DNA of 64,000 nucleotides from Deltaproteobacteria bacterium. GTDB lineage: Bacteria; Myxococcota_A; Polyangia; Polyangiales; Ga0077539. The position numbers and the translations under genes were made by a program. The DNA lies in the NCBI GenBank assembly GCA_016704445.1, contig JADJAE010000172.1:1-64000 (forward strand). The letters are read 5' to 3'. Of this stretch, positions 40,158-53,093 are shown piece after piece. The notes under the pieces were generated by a model. It saw only the letters and a list, made by a program, of their open reading frames with translations. It did not search any database and was not told the origin of the DNA. Numbering within the stretch: position 1 is the stretch's first letter; the number at the start of each line of letters is the position of its first letter.

Positions 40158-40733
40158 ATGTTGGGAGAGCGGGAATTCACGAGCGAAGAGGTGGCCCGGT
40201 ACTGCGGCGTCACCCGCCCGGCGGTCGTTTCCTGGATCGATCGCTCGCTGCTCCCGGCGCACCGCACCGGCGGGGGTCACCGTCGCATCCTCCGCCCCGA
40301 CCTCGCGCGCTTCCTGGAGCAGCAGGGCTACGAGGTTCCGCCGGAGGTGTCGCGGGTGCGGCCGCTGCTCTTCGCGGTGGGGGGCGACCCGGTGAACTCC
40401 GACGTCCTGGCGGGGGTCTTCGCCCAGGACTTCGAGGTGCACGCCGCCGCGGCCTCCATCGACGTGCTGCTCTCCCTCGGAACGCTCCGCCCCGACGTGC
40501 TGGTGGCCGCGATCCCGATGCCCGCGCTCGACGGCGCGCGGTTGTTGCTGGCGGCCTCTCGCAGCCCTGCGATGGCCGACACGCTGCGGGTGGCGGTGGT
40601 GGCCCGGGCCGACCAGGCGACGAGCGCTCGCCATCAGGGGGCCGAGCTCGCCTTCCCCTGCGACCGCCTCGGTGAGCTCTACGCGGCGGTGGTGGCGCGC
40701 GTCTCCGACCGACAGCGCCGGCAGATGGTATAG
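40158..40733 (+). CDS. Excisionase/MerR-like HTH protein with degenerate receiver domain
   Basis: The 191-residue product has an N-terminal winged helix (FTSEEVARYCGVTRPAVVSW, then AHRTGGGHRRILRPDLARFL), as in excisionase/MerR-type DNA binders. The HRTGGGHRR loop is the wing. Residues 70-185 look like a response-regulator receiver fold (PLLFAVGGDPVNSDVLAGVF, DVLVAAIPMPALDGARLLLA, LRVAVVARADQATSARHQGA). The strand that should present the phosphorylated Asp reads DVLVAAIPMPALDG, with no Asp at the usual site, so it is a pseudo-receiver. Probably a transcription regulator responding to protein contact or ligand. ATG 40158 chosen. The start region faces the tRNA promoter. Confidence 0.75.
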   Translation: MLGEREFTSEEVARYCGVTRPAVVSWIDRSLLPAHRTGGGHRRILRPDLARFLEQQGYEVPPEVSRVRPLLFAVGGDPVNSDVLAGVFAQDFEVHAAAASIDVLLSLGTLRPDVLVAAIPMPALDGARLLLAASRSPAMADTLRVAVVARADQATSARHQGAELAFPCDRLGELYAAVVARVSDRQRRQMV

Positions 40734-40753
40734 GCACCTGAGGGAGGCTCACG

Positions 40754-40957
40754 ATGCTCATCGAGGCGGTGGTGACGGCGATCGGACTCTCCGGGGCATT
40801 GGGCGCAGGCTTCGCGCTGTGGCAGCGGCGGTTGCAGCGCGCGGCCCCGCCTCCTCCACCGGCCGACGCGGCTCCCTATCGAGCGCAGGTGCAGCCCGAC
40901 GCGGCGCGCGACGCCGAGACCGGGGGATACCCCGCCCCGCCGCCCTTCGACGATTGA
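40754..40957 (+). CDS. Small single-pass membrane protein
   Basis: A 67-residue protein with a good Shine-Dalgarno (GAGGGAGG) before ATG 40754. Residues 2-24 are one hydrophobic helix (LIEAVVTAIGLSGALGAGFA), followed by QRRLQRA and a Pro-rich tail ending in PPFDD. No family recognised. It lies 20 bases after the HTH gene, so probably co-transcribed. Confidence 0.6.
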   Translation: MLIEAVVTAIGLSGALGAGFALWQRRLQRAAPPPPPADAAPYRAQVQPDAARDAETGGYPAPPPFDD

Positions 40958-40990
40958 CGCCCGTCGCCCGCGTCGGGTGTCATCGCCCGC

Positions 40991-42226
40991 GTGGGAACCA
41001 CCTCCGCCGAGACCGCCTCCCGTCGCACGATGATCGCCACGGTGCTCATCGGGGCGCTCGGGTACTTCGTCGACATCTACGACCTGCTGCTCTTCTCCAT
41101 CGTGCGCACCGCGTCGCTGCGAGACCTTGGCGTCGCGCCCTCGGAGAGCCTCACCGTGGGCCTCTCGCTGCTGAGCTGGCAGATGTGGGGCCTGCTGCTG
41201 GGCGGCCTGGTGTGGGGCGTCCTCGGCGACAAGCGGGGGAGGGTGAGCGTGCTGTTCGGGTCGATTCTCCTCTACTCGACGGCCAACATCGCCAACGCCT
41301 TCGTGCACACGCTGGGGCAGTACGAGTTCTGGCGCTTCGTGGCCGGGGTCGGGCTCGCGGGGGAGCTCGGCGCGGCGATCACGCTGGTGAGCGAGACGCT
41401 GCCGGCGAAGTACCGCGGCTACGGGACGGCGGTGGTCGCGGGCGTCGGGCTCTTCGGCGCGGTGCTCGCGGCCTACGTGGGCAAGAACTACTCGTGGCGC
41501 ACGGCCTTCATCATCGGCGGCGTGCTGGGCTTCGCGCTGCTGCTGACGCGGGTGTCGATGCTGGAGTCGGGGATGTTCGGGCGGCTGCGGGACGAGGGGG
41601 TGAAGCGCGGCGACCTGGCGATGCTCTTCCTGTCGCCGCCGAGGCTCTTCCGCCTGCTGCGCTGCGTGCTCATCGGGCTGCCCATCTGGTTCGTGGTGGG
41701 CATCCTGGTGACGGGCGCGCCGGAGTTCGCGAGGGCGTTTCATGTGACCGGCGAGGTGACCGGCGCAAGCGCCGTGCAGTGGACCTACCTGGGCCTGGTG
41801 CTGGGCGACCTCGGGAGCGGGGTGCTGAGCCAGTGGGTGGGGTCGCGCCGCAAGGTGGTGCTGTGGTTCCTGGTGCTGACCACGGGGCTGGTGGTGGCCT
41901 ACCTGGCGCAGTCTGGCGGGACCTCGACGCAGCTCTACGCGCTGTGCTCGGCGATGGGTTTTGGCATCGGGTACTGGGCGGTGTTCGTGACCATCGCGGC
42001 GGAGCAGTTCGGCACCAACCTGAGGGCGACGGTGACGACGAGCGTGCCCAACTTCGTGCGGGGGAGCGTGCCGCTGCTGACCGCGGCCTTCATCGGGCTG
42101 AAGGGGCAGGGGATGTCGCTGGTGGGGAGCGCGATGGTGGTGGGAGGCGCGTGCCTCACGCTGGCGCTGGCGTCGCTGTGGTGGATGGAGGAGACCTACG
42201 GGCGGGAGCTCGACTACCTGGAGTGA
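40991..42226 (+). CDS. MFS transporter
   Basis: The 411-residue product starts at GTG 40991 and has about twelve hydrophobic helices. MFS signatures are visible: WGVLGDKRGRVSVLFGSI after helix 2 (motif A, G-D-x-x-G-R), GVGLAGELGAAITLVSETLP in helix 4-5, and a matching GVLSQWVGSRRKVVLWF after helix 8. The first helix, ALGYFVDIYDLLLFSIV, has the Asp-containing start of the sugar/organic-acid transporter subgroup. Substrate unknown. It is the third gene in a same-strand run. Confidence 0.9.
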   Translation: MGTTSAETASRRTMIATVLIGALGYFVDIYDLLLFSIVRTASLRDLGVAPSESLTVGLSLLSWQMWGLLLGGLVWGVLGDKRGRVSVLFGSILLYSTANIANAFVHTLGQYEFWRFVAGVGLAGELGAAITLVSETLPAKYRGYGTAVVAGVGLFGAVLAAYVGKNYSWRTAFIIGGVLGFALLLTRVSMLESGMFGRLRDEGVKRGDLAMLFLSPPRLFRLLRCVLIGLPIWFVVGILVTGAPEFARAFHVTGEVTGASAVQWTYLGLVLGDLGSGVLSQWVGSRRKVVLWFLVLTTGLVVAYLAQSGGTSTQLYALCSAMGFGIGYWAVFVTIAAEQFGTNLRATVTTSVPNFVRGSVPLLTAAFIGLKGQGMSLVGSAMVVGGACLTLALASLWWMEETYGRELDYLE

Positions 42227-42459
42227 CGAGGCGGGGGATGGGCGCCAGGGCCTCCAACGCCGCGTGGCGGGGGTCGGGGCGGGGGGGCCGGGGGGGGGGG
42301 GCGGCCGGGGTGGGGGTCTTTGGAACTCGATGGACCTTCCGAGCTCAAAGTGCGGGGCCCGAAGTGGAGGGGTCGTCCTGTTATAGCCTGGGGTGAGCCC
42401 AGCGTCAAACAGGCGGCTTGTTCATTGAGCAGTTGGCTGAAGCAGAGCGGCCAACGCGG
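42227..42459. other. Intergenic region with a 12-G homopolymer
   Basis: No gene seen. The stretch 42270-42317 is almost pure G, including 12 consecutive G at 42290-42301. It may form G-quadruplex DNA or mark an assembly problem. Confidence 0.6.
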
Positions 42460-45223
<2,764 letters not shown>

Positions 45224-46336
45224 CTATCGTCCCTTCCCCAGGAATTCCTTGATCGACTCCATGATGGCGTCCTTGTCGCGAATCTCCGAGGTCACCACGC
45301 GCTCGTCCTTGCCGAGGTGCTCGCGAAGGTCCTTCACGAATTGCCCCGACCCGTAGGGGCTCTCGACCTGGCCGTAACAGAACATGTTCGAGCCCGGCAG
45401 GATCTTGGTCTTCAAGATCTCCACGCACTGCAGCGTGTCGTCCACCGACCAGTTGTCCCCGTCGCTGAAGTGGAAGGGATAGACGTTCCAGTCGGAGGAG
45501 GGGAAGCGGTGCGCGAGGATGTCCGCGCAGAGCTTGTACGCCGAGGAGATCATCGTCCCGCCGGACTCCCGGGTGTGGAAGAAGGTGTCGCGGTCGACCT
45601 CCCGCGCGACGGCGTCGTGGATGATGTAGACCGACTCGAGGCCCGTGTATTGAGAGCGGAGCCACGTATCGAGCCAGAAGCTCTCGATGCGCACGATCTC
45701 CTTCTGCTCGTCTCCCATGGAGCCCGAGACGTCCATCATGTAGACGATGACGGCGTTGGCGACGGGCTGCACGCTGGTGCTGGTGCCGCGGTAGCGCCGG
45801 TCTTCGCGGATGGGGATGATGGCGGGCTTGGAGGGGTTGTAGCCGCCCGACGAGATCTGCCGCTTGAGGGCCTCGCGGTAGGTGCGACGGAAGTGGCGCA
45901 GCGACTCCGGGCCGGAGCGCTGGATGCCGGTGTACTTGTCCCGGTCGGCCACGATGCGGGCCTTGCCCTTGGGCTCGATGCGAGGGAGCTGGAGTTCTTC
46001 CCCGAGGATCTTCGCCAGGTCATCGAGCGCGACCTCGACCTCCAGCGCGTGCTCTCCGGCGTCCTTGCCGGCCTTCCCCTTGCCCTCTCCCTCGCCCTCC
46101 TCGCCGCCGTCCATCGGGTCGCCGGGCTCGCCCTTGCCGCGACCGACGCCGCCGGACTGCTTCTCGCCGAAGCGGAAGCGCGGCAGGTCGATCTGCGGCA
46201 CCGGGATGGTCACCGTGTCCTTGCCCTGCCGGGCAACGAGGTCGCCGTGCGAGATGTATCGCTTGAGGTTCTCGCGGATGCGGCCCTTCACGATGTCGCG
46301 GAAGCGCGCGTGGTCCTGGTCGATCTTGAGCGCCAT
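45224..46336 (-). CDS. YeaH/DUF444 von Willebrand-type protein
   Basis: The 370-residue product has the DUF444 pattern. A basic N-terminus (RFRDIVKGRIRENLKRYISH) is followed by IPVPQIDLPRFRFGEK, a Gly/Glu-rich low-complexity stretch (about 85-110), and the von Willebrand A domain with a MIDAS site in VYMMDVSGSMGDEQKEIVRI. Later motifs are HTRESGGTMISSAYKLCADI and YPFHFSDGDNW. YeaH works with SpoVR/YcgB and the PrkA-type kinase YeaG in stress and spore contexts. Its stop is directly followed by the SpoVR start. No PrkA gene is next to it; the next gene upstream is an unrelated lipoprotein. Confidence 0.93.
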   Translation of the reverse strand: MALKIDQDHARFRDIVKGRIRENLKRYISHGDLVARQGKDTVTIPVPQIDLPRFRFGEKQSGGVGRGKGEPGDPMDGGEEGEGEGKGKAGKDAGEHALEVEVALDDLAKILGEELQLPRIEPKGKARIVADRDKYTGIQRSGPESLRHFRRTYREALKRQISSGGYNPSKPAIIPIREDRRYRGTSTSVQPVANAVIVYMMDVSGSMGDEQKEIVRIESFWLDTWLRSQYTGLESVYIIHDAVAREVDRDTFFHTRESGGTMISSAYKLCADILAHRFPSSDWNVYPFHFSDGDNWSVDDTLQCVEILKTKILPGSNMFCYGQVESPYGSGQFVKDLREHLGKDERVVTSEIRDKDAIMESIKEFLGKGR

Positions 46337-46476
46337 CGGTCGTCGATCACCTCTGCCCGGGTTCCGCCGAGACGGTCATCGCCGCGCGCGCCCGGAGTAA
46401 AGAGCACCGTACCACGGCGCGCCGAGACGACGAGGACAGAGCTTGCCGACGCTGGACTGGCGACGAGGCGAAGCTC

Positions 46477-47150
46477 TCAGGCGCCCGGCGCCGCTCGCAC
46501 TCCCGCGTCGCGCACGGCGTTGCGGCAGCGAATCTCCAGCACCGGCACCCCCGCGTCGTCGGGGATCGGCCACGCCGTCACCGCGGGCTCGCAGTTGGGA
46601 GCGCCCTCGAGCTGCGGCTGGTCGAGCCTGAAGCGGTACCGCGCCGCCGTAGGGGCGAGCTCCCTCGCGCACACGCCCCGCTGCGGGTCGAGCACCTCCT
46701 CTCGCAGGATGCCGTCCCAGCGCGCCGCCTCGAAGCTCTCCCCGGGCGCCAGCGTGATCGAGCCCGGCTGGCCGAGGCCGCCGTAGCCCGCGCCCGCGTC
46801 CGCGGTGCAGAGCGCCATCTGCCCGATGGGGAAGGCCTTCACCCGGTCGACCCGGTCGCCGCCCGCGTACATCGCCGCCCGGTCGGAGCTCGCCCTCACG
46901 CGGTGCGTGTGGATCAGCTCGTTGGAGTCCGGGTTGGTGAGGATCCGCAGCGGAATGCGGTCGACGTTCTTCACCCGCAGCCGCAGCACCACCCGCTCCC
47001 TCGGACCCGCGTCCGGCGGGCCCGAGTCCACCCGCACCACGCCCGCGTCGCGCGCCGCCACCGTAGCCGGTGGAGCGGGGCGTGGCGGGTCGCTCTTCTC
47101 GCAGCCAAGGCCCAGCGCCACCAGGGCGCCAGTCATCACCGCGCGTCGCA

Positions 47151-47151
<1 letters not shown>
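46477..47151 (-). CDS. Lipoprotein of unknown function, coupled to the NtrC regulator
   Basis: The 224-residue product starts at ATG 47151 with the lipoprotein signal MRRAVMTGALVALGLGC. An Asp/Pro/Ala linker leads to a beta-rich domain (ERVVLRLRVKNVDRIPLRIL, IGQMALCTADAGAGYGGLGQ, APGESFEAARWDGILREEVL) with five Cys. No family recognised; the fold could be an Ig-like or lipocalin-like sandwich. Its start shares one base with the regulator's stop (TGATG), so the two are translated together. That makes it a candidate output or sensor partner of the response regulator. Confidence 0.7.
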
Positions 47152-48566
<1,415 letters not shown>

Positions 48567-48602
48567 GATGCCGCGAACTCTACTCCATCTCCGTGGAGCC
48601 CA

Positions 48603-48616
48603 ACCAACGCGTTGGT
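48603..48616. promoter_or_regulatory. 14-bp perfect palindrome between divergent genes
   Basis: ACCAACG-CGTTGGT lies 24 bases upstream of the lipoprotein ATG and 36 bases upstream of the NtrC regulator ATG. A dimeric repressor or the regulator itself could bind here; this is inference from symmetry and place. Confidence 0.4.
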
Positions 48617-48639
48617 CCCATCTGTGCTCTCTTCGCCGC

Positions 48640-50244
48640 ATGGCCTCTCCTCGCCGCCCCTCGCTCCTCCTTGCACTCACCGCCGTGATCTCCGCCTGCG
48701 CCGCGGAGGTCGTCTCCGTCCCCGGGGACTCCTCCGCCCCGAGGGACGCCTCGGAGGTGGGCCAGGATGTGCCGCAGGACGCGGGCGCCGACGTCCCCGT
48801 TGTCATGGACGTTCCGCTCGACCGCCCCGACGTGGTGGCCGTGGACGTCCCGGCCGACCGCGGCGTCGACGTGGCGCCCGTGGACGTCGCTCCCATCGAC
48901 GGAGGCACCTCCCTCGCCTGCCTCACCGGCGGGACACCCCCCTCGCAGACCTGCGCCCGCGCCCTCTGCGGCAACAACCGCGTCGACTCCTGCCAGCGCT
49001 GCATGCCCTGCGTCGGCGGCCCCGGCGGAGGCATCCGGCCCCCGAGGGACGCGGGCGTGTGCTGCACCGACGAGCCCGAGCAGTGCGACGGCGACGCCCT
49101 CGGAGGCGCCACCTGCGAGTCCCTGGGCTACGCGGGCGGAACGCTCCGCTGCGGCGACTGGTGCGGCCGCGACACCCGCGGCTGCAACGCCTGCGCGATC
49201 AGCGCGCATACCCGGGAGTGTATTCGCGCGGAGCTCGCGGGCGTGGCCCCCAGCGCCCTCGCCATCGCCTCCAACGGCGCGGAGATCGGCGTGGCGTGGG
49301 TCAGCGACGACGGCCACGCGGTGCACTTCGCCCGCTACTCCCCAGCGCTGGTGAAGCTCTCCGAGCGCAACTGCCTCGGCGTCGGCGACGCGCGCGGCGT
49401 GGCGCTCGCCGCGGTCGACGGGGGCTGGCTCATCGCGGTGGGCTCCGAGCTCGGCACGCGCACCGTCCCGCTCGGCCCCGACGGCAGCAACCGAGGCGCC
49501 GGGGCGCTGCTGCCGCTGGGGTCGATGCCCATGCTGGCCGAGCGGCCCTCGGGCGGCCCGCTGCTGGTGGCCACGCGCTACGAGGACAGCCGAGGGGGCG
49601 TGGTGCTCGCGGCGGTGCTCCGCGCCGACGGGACGCAGGCCAGCGCGGAGCAGGAGCTCATCACCGACGAGATCGAGGCCGGCTACGGGTCCGCGGCGTG
49701 GGTGGGCGACGGCTGGCTGGTGGCCTCTCGCGGAGGGCGCGGCGCGGGCGGCGACCTGGGCGTGCTGGTGGCGCGCGTCGAGCCTGACGGCCGGGCTGGA
49801 GCGCCGGTGCAGCCGGTCGGAGCGCAGACCGAGTACCCGCAGCTGGCGTTCGCCGAGGGCGCCGTGTGGCTCACCTACGCGAACTTCGGCGTGGCCTCGC
49901 CGGGCATCGCCCGGGCGCGCCTCGACACCCGCGGGCGACCGATGCCGGGGAGCGTCGACCTCGGGCACATCCCCAGCTACTTCAACCCTTCGCCGGTGGT
50001 GGGCGTCGGCACCGACAGCCTGATCCTGCTGGGGACGTACACGGGCAGCACGGGGCACGGGCGACGGCTGGAGGTGAGCCGCATCGACGCCGCCGGTCGC
50101 ACCGTGGTGGACCCCTACGCCATCACCACGGGGCCCGAGTTCGCCCGCGGCTACCGGCTGGTGCGCCACGGGCGCGACGCGGTCGTCGCGTGGATCGGCA
50201 GCGGCTTCCCCGGGCGCGTCGGCCTCGCGGTCGTGAGCCCGTAG
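48640..50244 (+). CDS. Lipoprotein with Cys-rich stalk and repeat beta-propeller-like domain
   Basis: The 534-residue product starts at ATG 48640 with the signal MASPRRPSLLLALTAVISAC. An Asp/Val/Pro linker (residues 35-85) precedes a Cys-rich stalk: TCARALCGNNRVDSCQRCMP, then EQCDGDALGGATCESLGYAG and RCGDWCGRDTRGCNAC. This is the EQCDG...C pattern common in myxobacterial surface proteins. From residue 190 on, repeats such as DARGVALAAVDGGWLIAVG and GYGSAAWVGDGWLVASRGG resemble propeller blades. No catalytic site is seen. It is divergent from the NtrC regulator. Confidence 0.75.
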   Translation: MASPRRPSLLLALTAVISACAAEVVSVPGDSSAPRDASEVGQDVPQDAGADVPVVMDVPLDRPDVVAVDVPADRGVDVAPVDVAPIDGGTSLACLTGGTPPSQTCARALCGNNRVDSCQRCMPCVGGPGGGIRPPRDAGVCCTDEPEQCDGDALGGATCESLGYAGGTLRCGDWCGRDTRGCNACAISAHTRECIRAELAGVAPSALAIASNGAEIGVAWVSDDGHAVHFARYSPALVKLSERNCLGVGDARGVALAAVDGGWLIAVGSELGTRTVPLGPDGSNRGAGALLPLGSMPMLAERPSGGPLLVATRYEDSRGGVVLAAVLRADGTQASAEQELITDEIEAGYGSAAWVGDGWLVASRGGRGAGGDLGVLVARVEPDGRAGAPVQPVGAQTEYPQLAFAEGAVWLTYANFGVASPGIARARLDTRGRPMPGSVDLGHIPSYFNPSPVVGVGTDSLILLGTYTGSTGHGRRLEVSRIDAAGRTVVDPYAITTGPEFARGYRLVRHGRDAVVAWIGSGFPGRVGLAVVSP

Positions 50245-50302
50245 CGCGGGGGCGTCGCGCGTTGGCCAAGGGGTGCGCGGCTGGTGTATTCCGCTTAGGG
50301 TC

Positions 50303-51475
50303 ATGACCCTGCCTGCGACGCTGGCCGAGACGCTCGATCGAACCCTCGACGCTGAGGCCGCGGGGCTGCGCGAGCTGGCGTTGAAGATCCACGCTCACCC
50401 CGAGCTGCGCTTCGAGGAGCACCGCGCCGCGGGGTGGATCTCCGACCTGCTCACGCACCGCGGCCACGAGGTAGAGCGCCCGCTCGGTGGGCTCCCCACG
50501 GCGCTGAGGGCGAGGGCGGGGCGCAGCGGGCCGAGGCTGGCGATCCTGGCGGAGTACGACGCGCTGCCGGAGATCGGCCACGCGTGCGGGCACAACCTCA
50601 TCGCGGCCGGCGCGGTGGGGGCCTTCCTGGCGCTGGCCCCGCTGGCCGAGGCGAACGGCTTCCGGGTCGACCTGGTGGGGACGCCCGCGGAGGAGGGCGG
50701 CGGCGGCAAGGCGCTGCTGCTCGACGCGGGGGTCTTCGAGGGGGTCGACGCGGCGATGATGTTCCACCCCTTCGACCGCGACCTGGTGGCGCACGGCACG
50801 CTGGCCAACCTCTGGCTGACGATGACCTTCCACGGCCAGCCCGCGCACGCCGCGGCGGCGCCCTGGGACGGCAACAGCGCCCTCACGGCGTGCATCCAGA
50901 CCTTCAACCTGGTCGACTCGCAGCGGGTGCACTTCCGCGACGGGGTGCGGGTGCACGGCTACATCACCGACGGCGGCCAGGCCGTGAACATCATCCCCGA
51001 GCGCGCGGCGTGCGAGTTCTCCGTGCGAGCGAAGAGCCTCGAAGAGCTGGCGAGGGTGAGGGCCATCGTGGAGCGCTGCGCCATGGCCGGGGCGATGGCC
51101 GCGGGCGTCGAGGTGACCATCGCCCCGCGCAAGGGCTACCGAGACCTGGTGACCAACCTCCCGCTGGCGCGCGCCTTCGCGCAGCACATGGCGGAGATGG
51201 GGCGCCCCGCGGCGGAGACCGACGAGCGCGTGGGCATGGGCAGCACCGACATGGGGGACGTCTCGCACGCGGTGCCGTCGATCCACCCCTGGCTGGCGAT
51301 CTGCGACGTGGGCGAGACGCTCTGTCACCAGCACGCCTTCGCGAGGGCGGCGTGCGCCGAGCGGGGCCTGGACACGATGCTCACCGCGGCCAGGGCGATG
51401 GCGAAGACGGGCGGGGAGTTCCTGGTGGACGAGGGGCTGCAGCGCGCGGTGAGGGCGGCCTTCGAGCGGCGGTAG
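50303..51475 (+). CDS. M20-family amidohydrolase (PM20D2/AbgB-like)
   Basis: The 390-residue product has the metal-site motif ILAEYDALPEIGHACGHNLI (Asp/His), a further VGTPAEEGGGGKALLL with the Glu-Glu pair, and the dimerisation segment FHGQPAHAAAAPWDGNSALT. The EYDALPEIGHACGHN string is diagnostic of the branch that hydrolyses N-acyl amino acids or p-aminobenzoyl-glutamate. Late His residues (ETLCHQHAFARAAC) fit metal ligation. Cytoplasmic, no signal. It starts at ATG 50303, 58 bases after the upstream lipoprotein on the same strand. Confidence 0.88.
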   Translation: MTLPATLAETLDRTLDAEAAGLRELALKIHAHPELRFEEHRAAGWISDLLTHRGHEVERPLGGLPTALRARAGRSGPRLAILAEYDALPEIGHACGHNLIAAGAVGAFLALAPLAEANGFRVDLVGTPAEEGGGGKALLLDAGVFEGVDAAMMFHPFDRDLVAHGTLANLWLTMTFHGQPAHAAAAPWDGNSALTACIQTFNLVDSQRVHFRDGVRVHGYITDGGQAVNIIPERAACEFSVRAKSLEELARVRAIVERCAMAGAMAAGVEVTIAPRKGYRDLVTNLPLARAFAQHMAEMGRPAAETDERVGMGSTDMGDVSHAVPSIHPWLAICDVGETLCHQHAFARAACAERGLDTMLTAARAMAKTGGEFLVDEGLQRAVRAAFERR

Positions 51476-51478
51476 CCT

Positions 51479-52906
51479 CTACGGGCAGGCGCCCTCGCAC
51501 GAGCGCCTCGCGACACCACCCGGGCAGGCATCTCCGGCGTTGTCCGCGCAGCGCCGCACGGTGAGCCCTCGCAGCTCGATGCGGATCGAGGCCGAGTTGT
51601 TGGCGTAGTTCGACTCCCGGTACAGCGGCACCGGGGTGAGGTCGCCGACGTTGACCGCCACCGTGAGGTTGTAGATCCCATCGGGCACATGGTCGGCGCC
51701 CGCGCTCGGGGTCTCGGGGCCGATGTCGAGCCACTGGCAGGGGACGTCGCTCGGGTACTCGTCGCCCCAGAGGGGGCTCAGTCCGAACTCCGCCCGCTCG
51801 GCGTAGGGCTGCTCCGCGCTGAAGAGCTCGCAGAGCGGAGGGGCGTAGCGCCGCTGCGAGGGGTCGCCGCCCTCCTCGCGGATGTTGTCCTCCAGGCAGA
51901 ACGACTGCTTGCGCCCCCGCACCGCCTCGGCGCCCGCGAGGGTGCGCAGCGCGTAGTCGCCCCAGCCCCGCACGTGGAAGTGCCCGTGCGCGGTGAAGTA
52001 CTGCCAGTGGATGCGATCGTTCTCGTCAGGGCGGCCGACGTGGAAGGCGCCGGTGCCGATGTTGATCGCCGCGAAGTTGAAGCGCAGCAGCCGCCTCCAG
52101 CCGATGCTCCTCACGCACCCTTCGGTCACCTCCGGGGCGGTCGGGGCGAAGCGGTCGAGGGTCACCCGCATCACGTTGGGCGTGGGCTCGTCGGTGTCGT
52201 CGGCGATCCACTCGCGGCGGATGATGATGTCGGGCGCAGGGCACGCCCCGGCGATCGACGGGGTGCAGCGGTGCCACGCGGAGGGCTCGTCGCGGAAGGC
52301 CGTCACGGGGCAGCGGGCCTGACCGGCGGGGCACGCGCGGCCCGCGTAGGGGTCGCGCCCGGCGTCGAAGCGACGGGTGTCCACGGAGCCCGCATCGGGG
52401 ACCGTGACCGTGTCGCGGACCGTACCCACGTCGCGGACCGTACCCGCGTCGAGGGTCACGCCCGCGCGGACCACGCTCACGTCCCTGCCGGGGCTGACGT
52501 CTGCGCTGGCGCGCACGTCGGGCGGCGGGATGGTCGCCGCGTCGAGGCTCTCCCCGAGGTCGGTGGTCACCTCTGGACCGGCATCGACCCCGGTGCTCGC
52601 CGCGTCGAGGCAGCCGACGCCGATGGGGCAGCGCTCGCATCGTCCGAGGGCGGTGTTGCAGAAGAGCCCACCTGGGTCTTTCGCGCAGTCCTCGTCGCGG
52701 CGACAGCCCGTGGCGAGCACCGGGAGCTCGGAGGGCGAGGTCCGGTCGACGGGCTCCGAGGCGTCCCTGTCGACGGAGAGGTCGAGCGGGACGTCGCGGT
52801 CGTCGAGGACCTCATCGGCGACCGCGGGTGCTCCCGCGACGCAGGCCGTGAACGGGAGCGCGAGCAGGACCGCGCACCACCGATGGCACCGACGTACAGA
52901 CTCCAT
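51479..52906 (-). CDS. Lysyl-oxidase-like lipoprotein with intact copper and quinone-cofactor residues
   Basis: The 475-residue product starts at ATG 52906, eight bases after GGGGGAGG. A lipoprotein signal (CAVLLALPFTAC) and an Asp/Val-rich, Cys-containing region (30-220) come first. Residues 240-440 match lysyl oxidase: the copper motif HGHFH at 307-311 in YFTAHGHFHVRGW, GRKQSFCLEDN with the cofactor-type Lys333, Tyr384 in WGDEYPSDVPCQWLDIG, and YRESNYANNSASI. In animal enzymes the copper His triad and the Lys-Tyr pair that forms lysine tyrosylquinone sit in the same places. It could oxidise Lys side chains or amines on the cell surface. Convergent with the amidohydrolase, 3 bases apart. Confidence 0.85.
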   Translation of the reverse strand: MESVRRCHRWCAVLLALPFTACVAGAPAVADEVLDDRDVPLDLSVDRDASEPVDRTSPSELPVLATGCRRDEDCAKDPGGLFCNTALGRCERCPIGVGCLDAASTGVDAGPEVTTDLGESLDAATIPPPDVRASADVSPGRDVSVVRAGVTLDAGTVRDVGTVRDTVTVPDAGSVDTRRFDAGRDPYAGRACPAGQARCPVTAFRDEPSAWHRCTPSIAGACPAPDIIIRREWIADDTDEPTPNVMRVTLDRFAPTAPEVTEGCVRSIGWRRLLRFNFAAINIGTGAFHVGRPDENDRIHWQYFTAHGHFHVRGWGDYALRTLAGAEAVRGRKQSFCLEDNIREEGGDPSQRRYAPPLCELFSAEQPYAERAEFGLSPLWGDEYPSDVPCQWLDIGPETPSAGADHVPDGIYNLTVAVNVGDLTPVPLYRESNYANNSASIRIELRGLTVRRCADNAGDACPGGVARRSCEGACP

Positions 52907-53093
52907 GGCGATAGCCTCCCCCGAGGACTCGGATGAGCTCCGACCCATACTCAGTCCATGCCACGCTGGAATTGCGGGGATGCGCGAGAGATCTGTGGGA
53001 GGAGTCGGTAGGGCAGCGCGCCACACCGTCGCGGGTCGGCGCGCCCACTGTGTCAGCGGCGCGCAGCGGGCGCCGCGCCACACGCGAGAAGGA

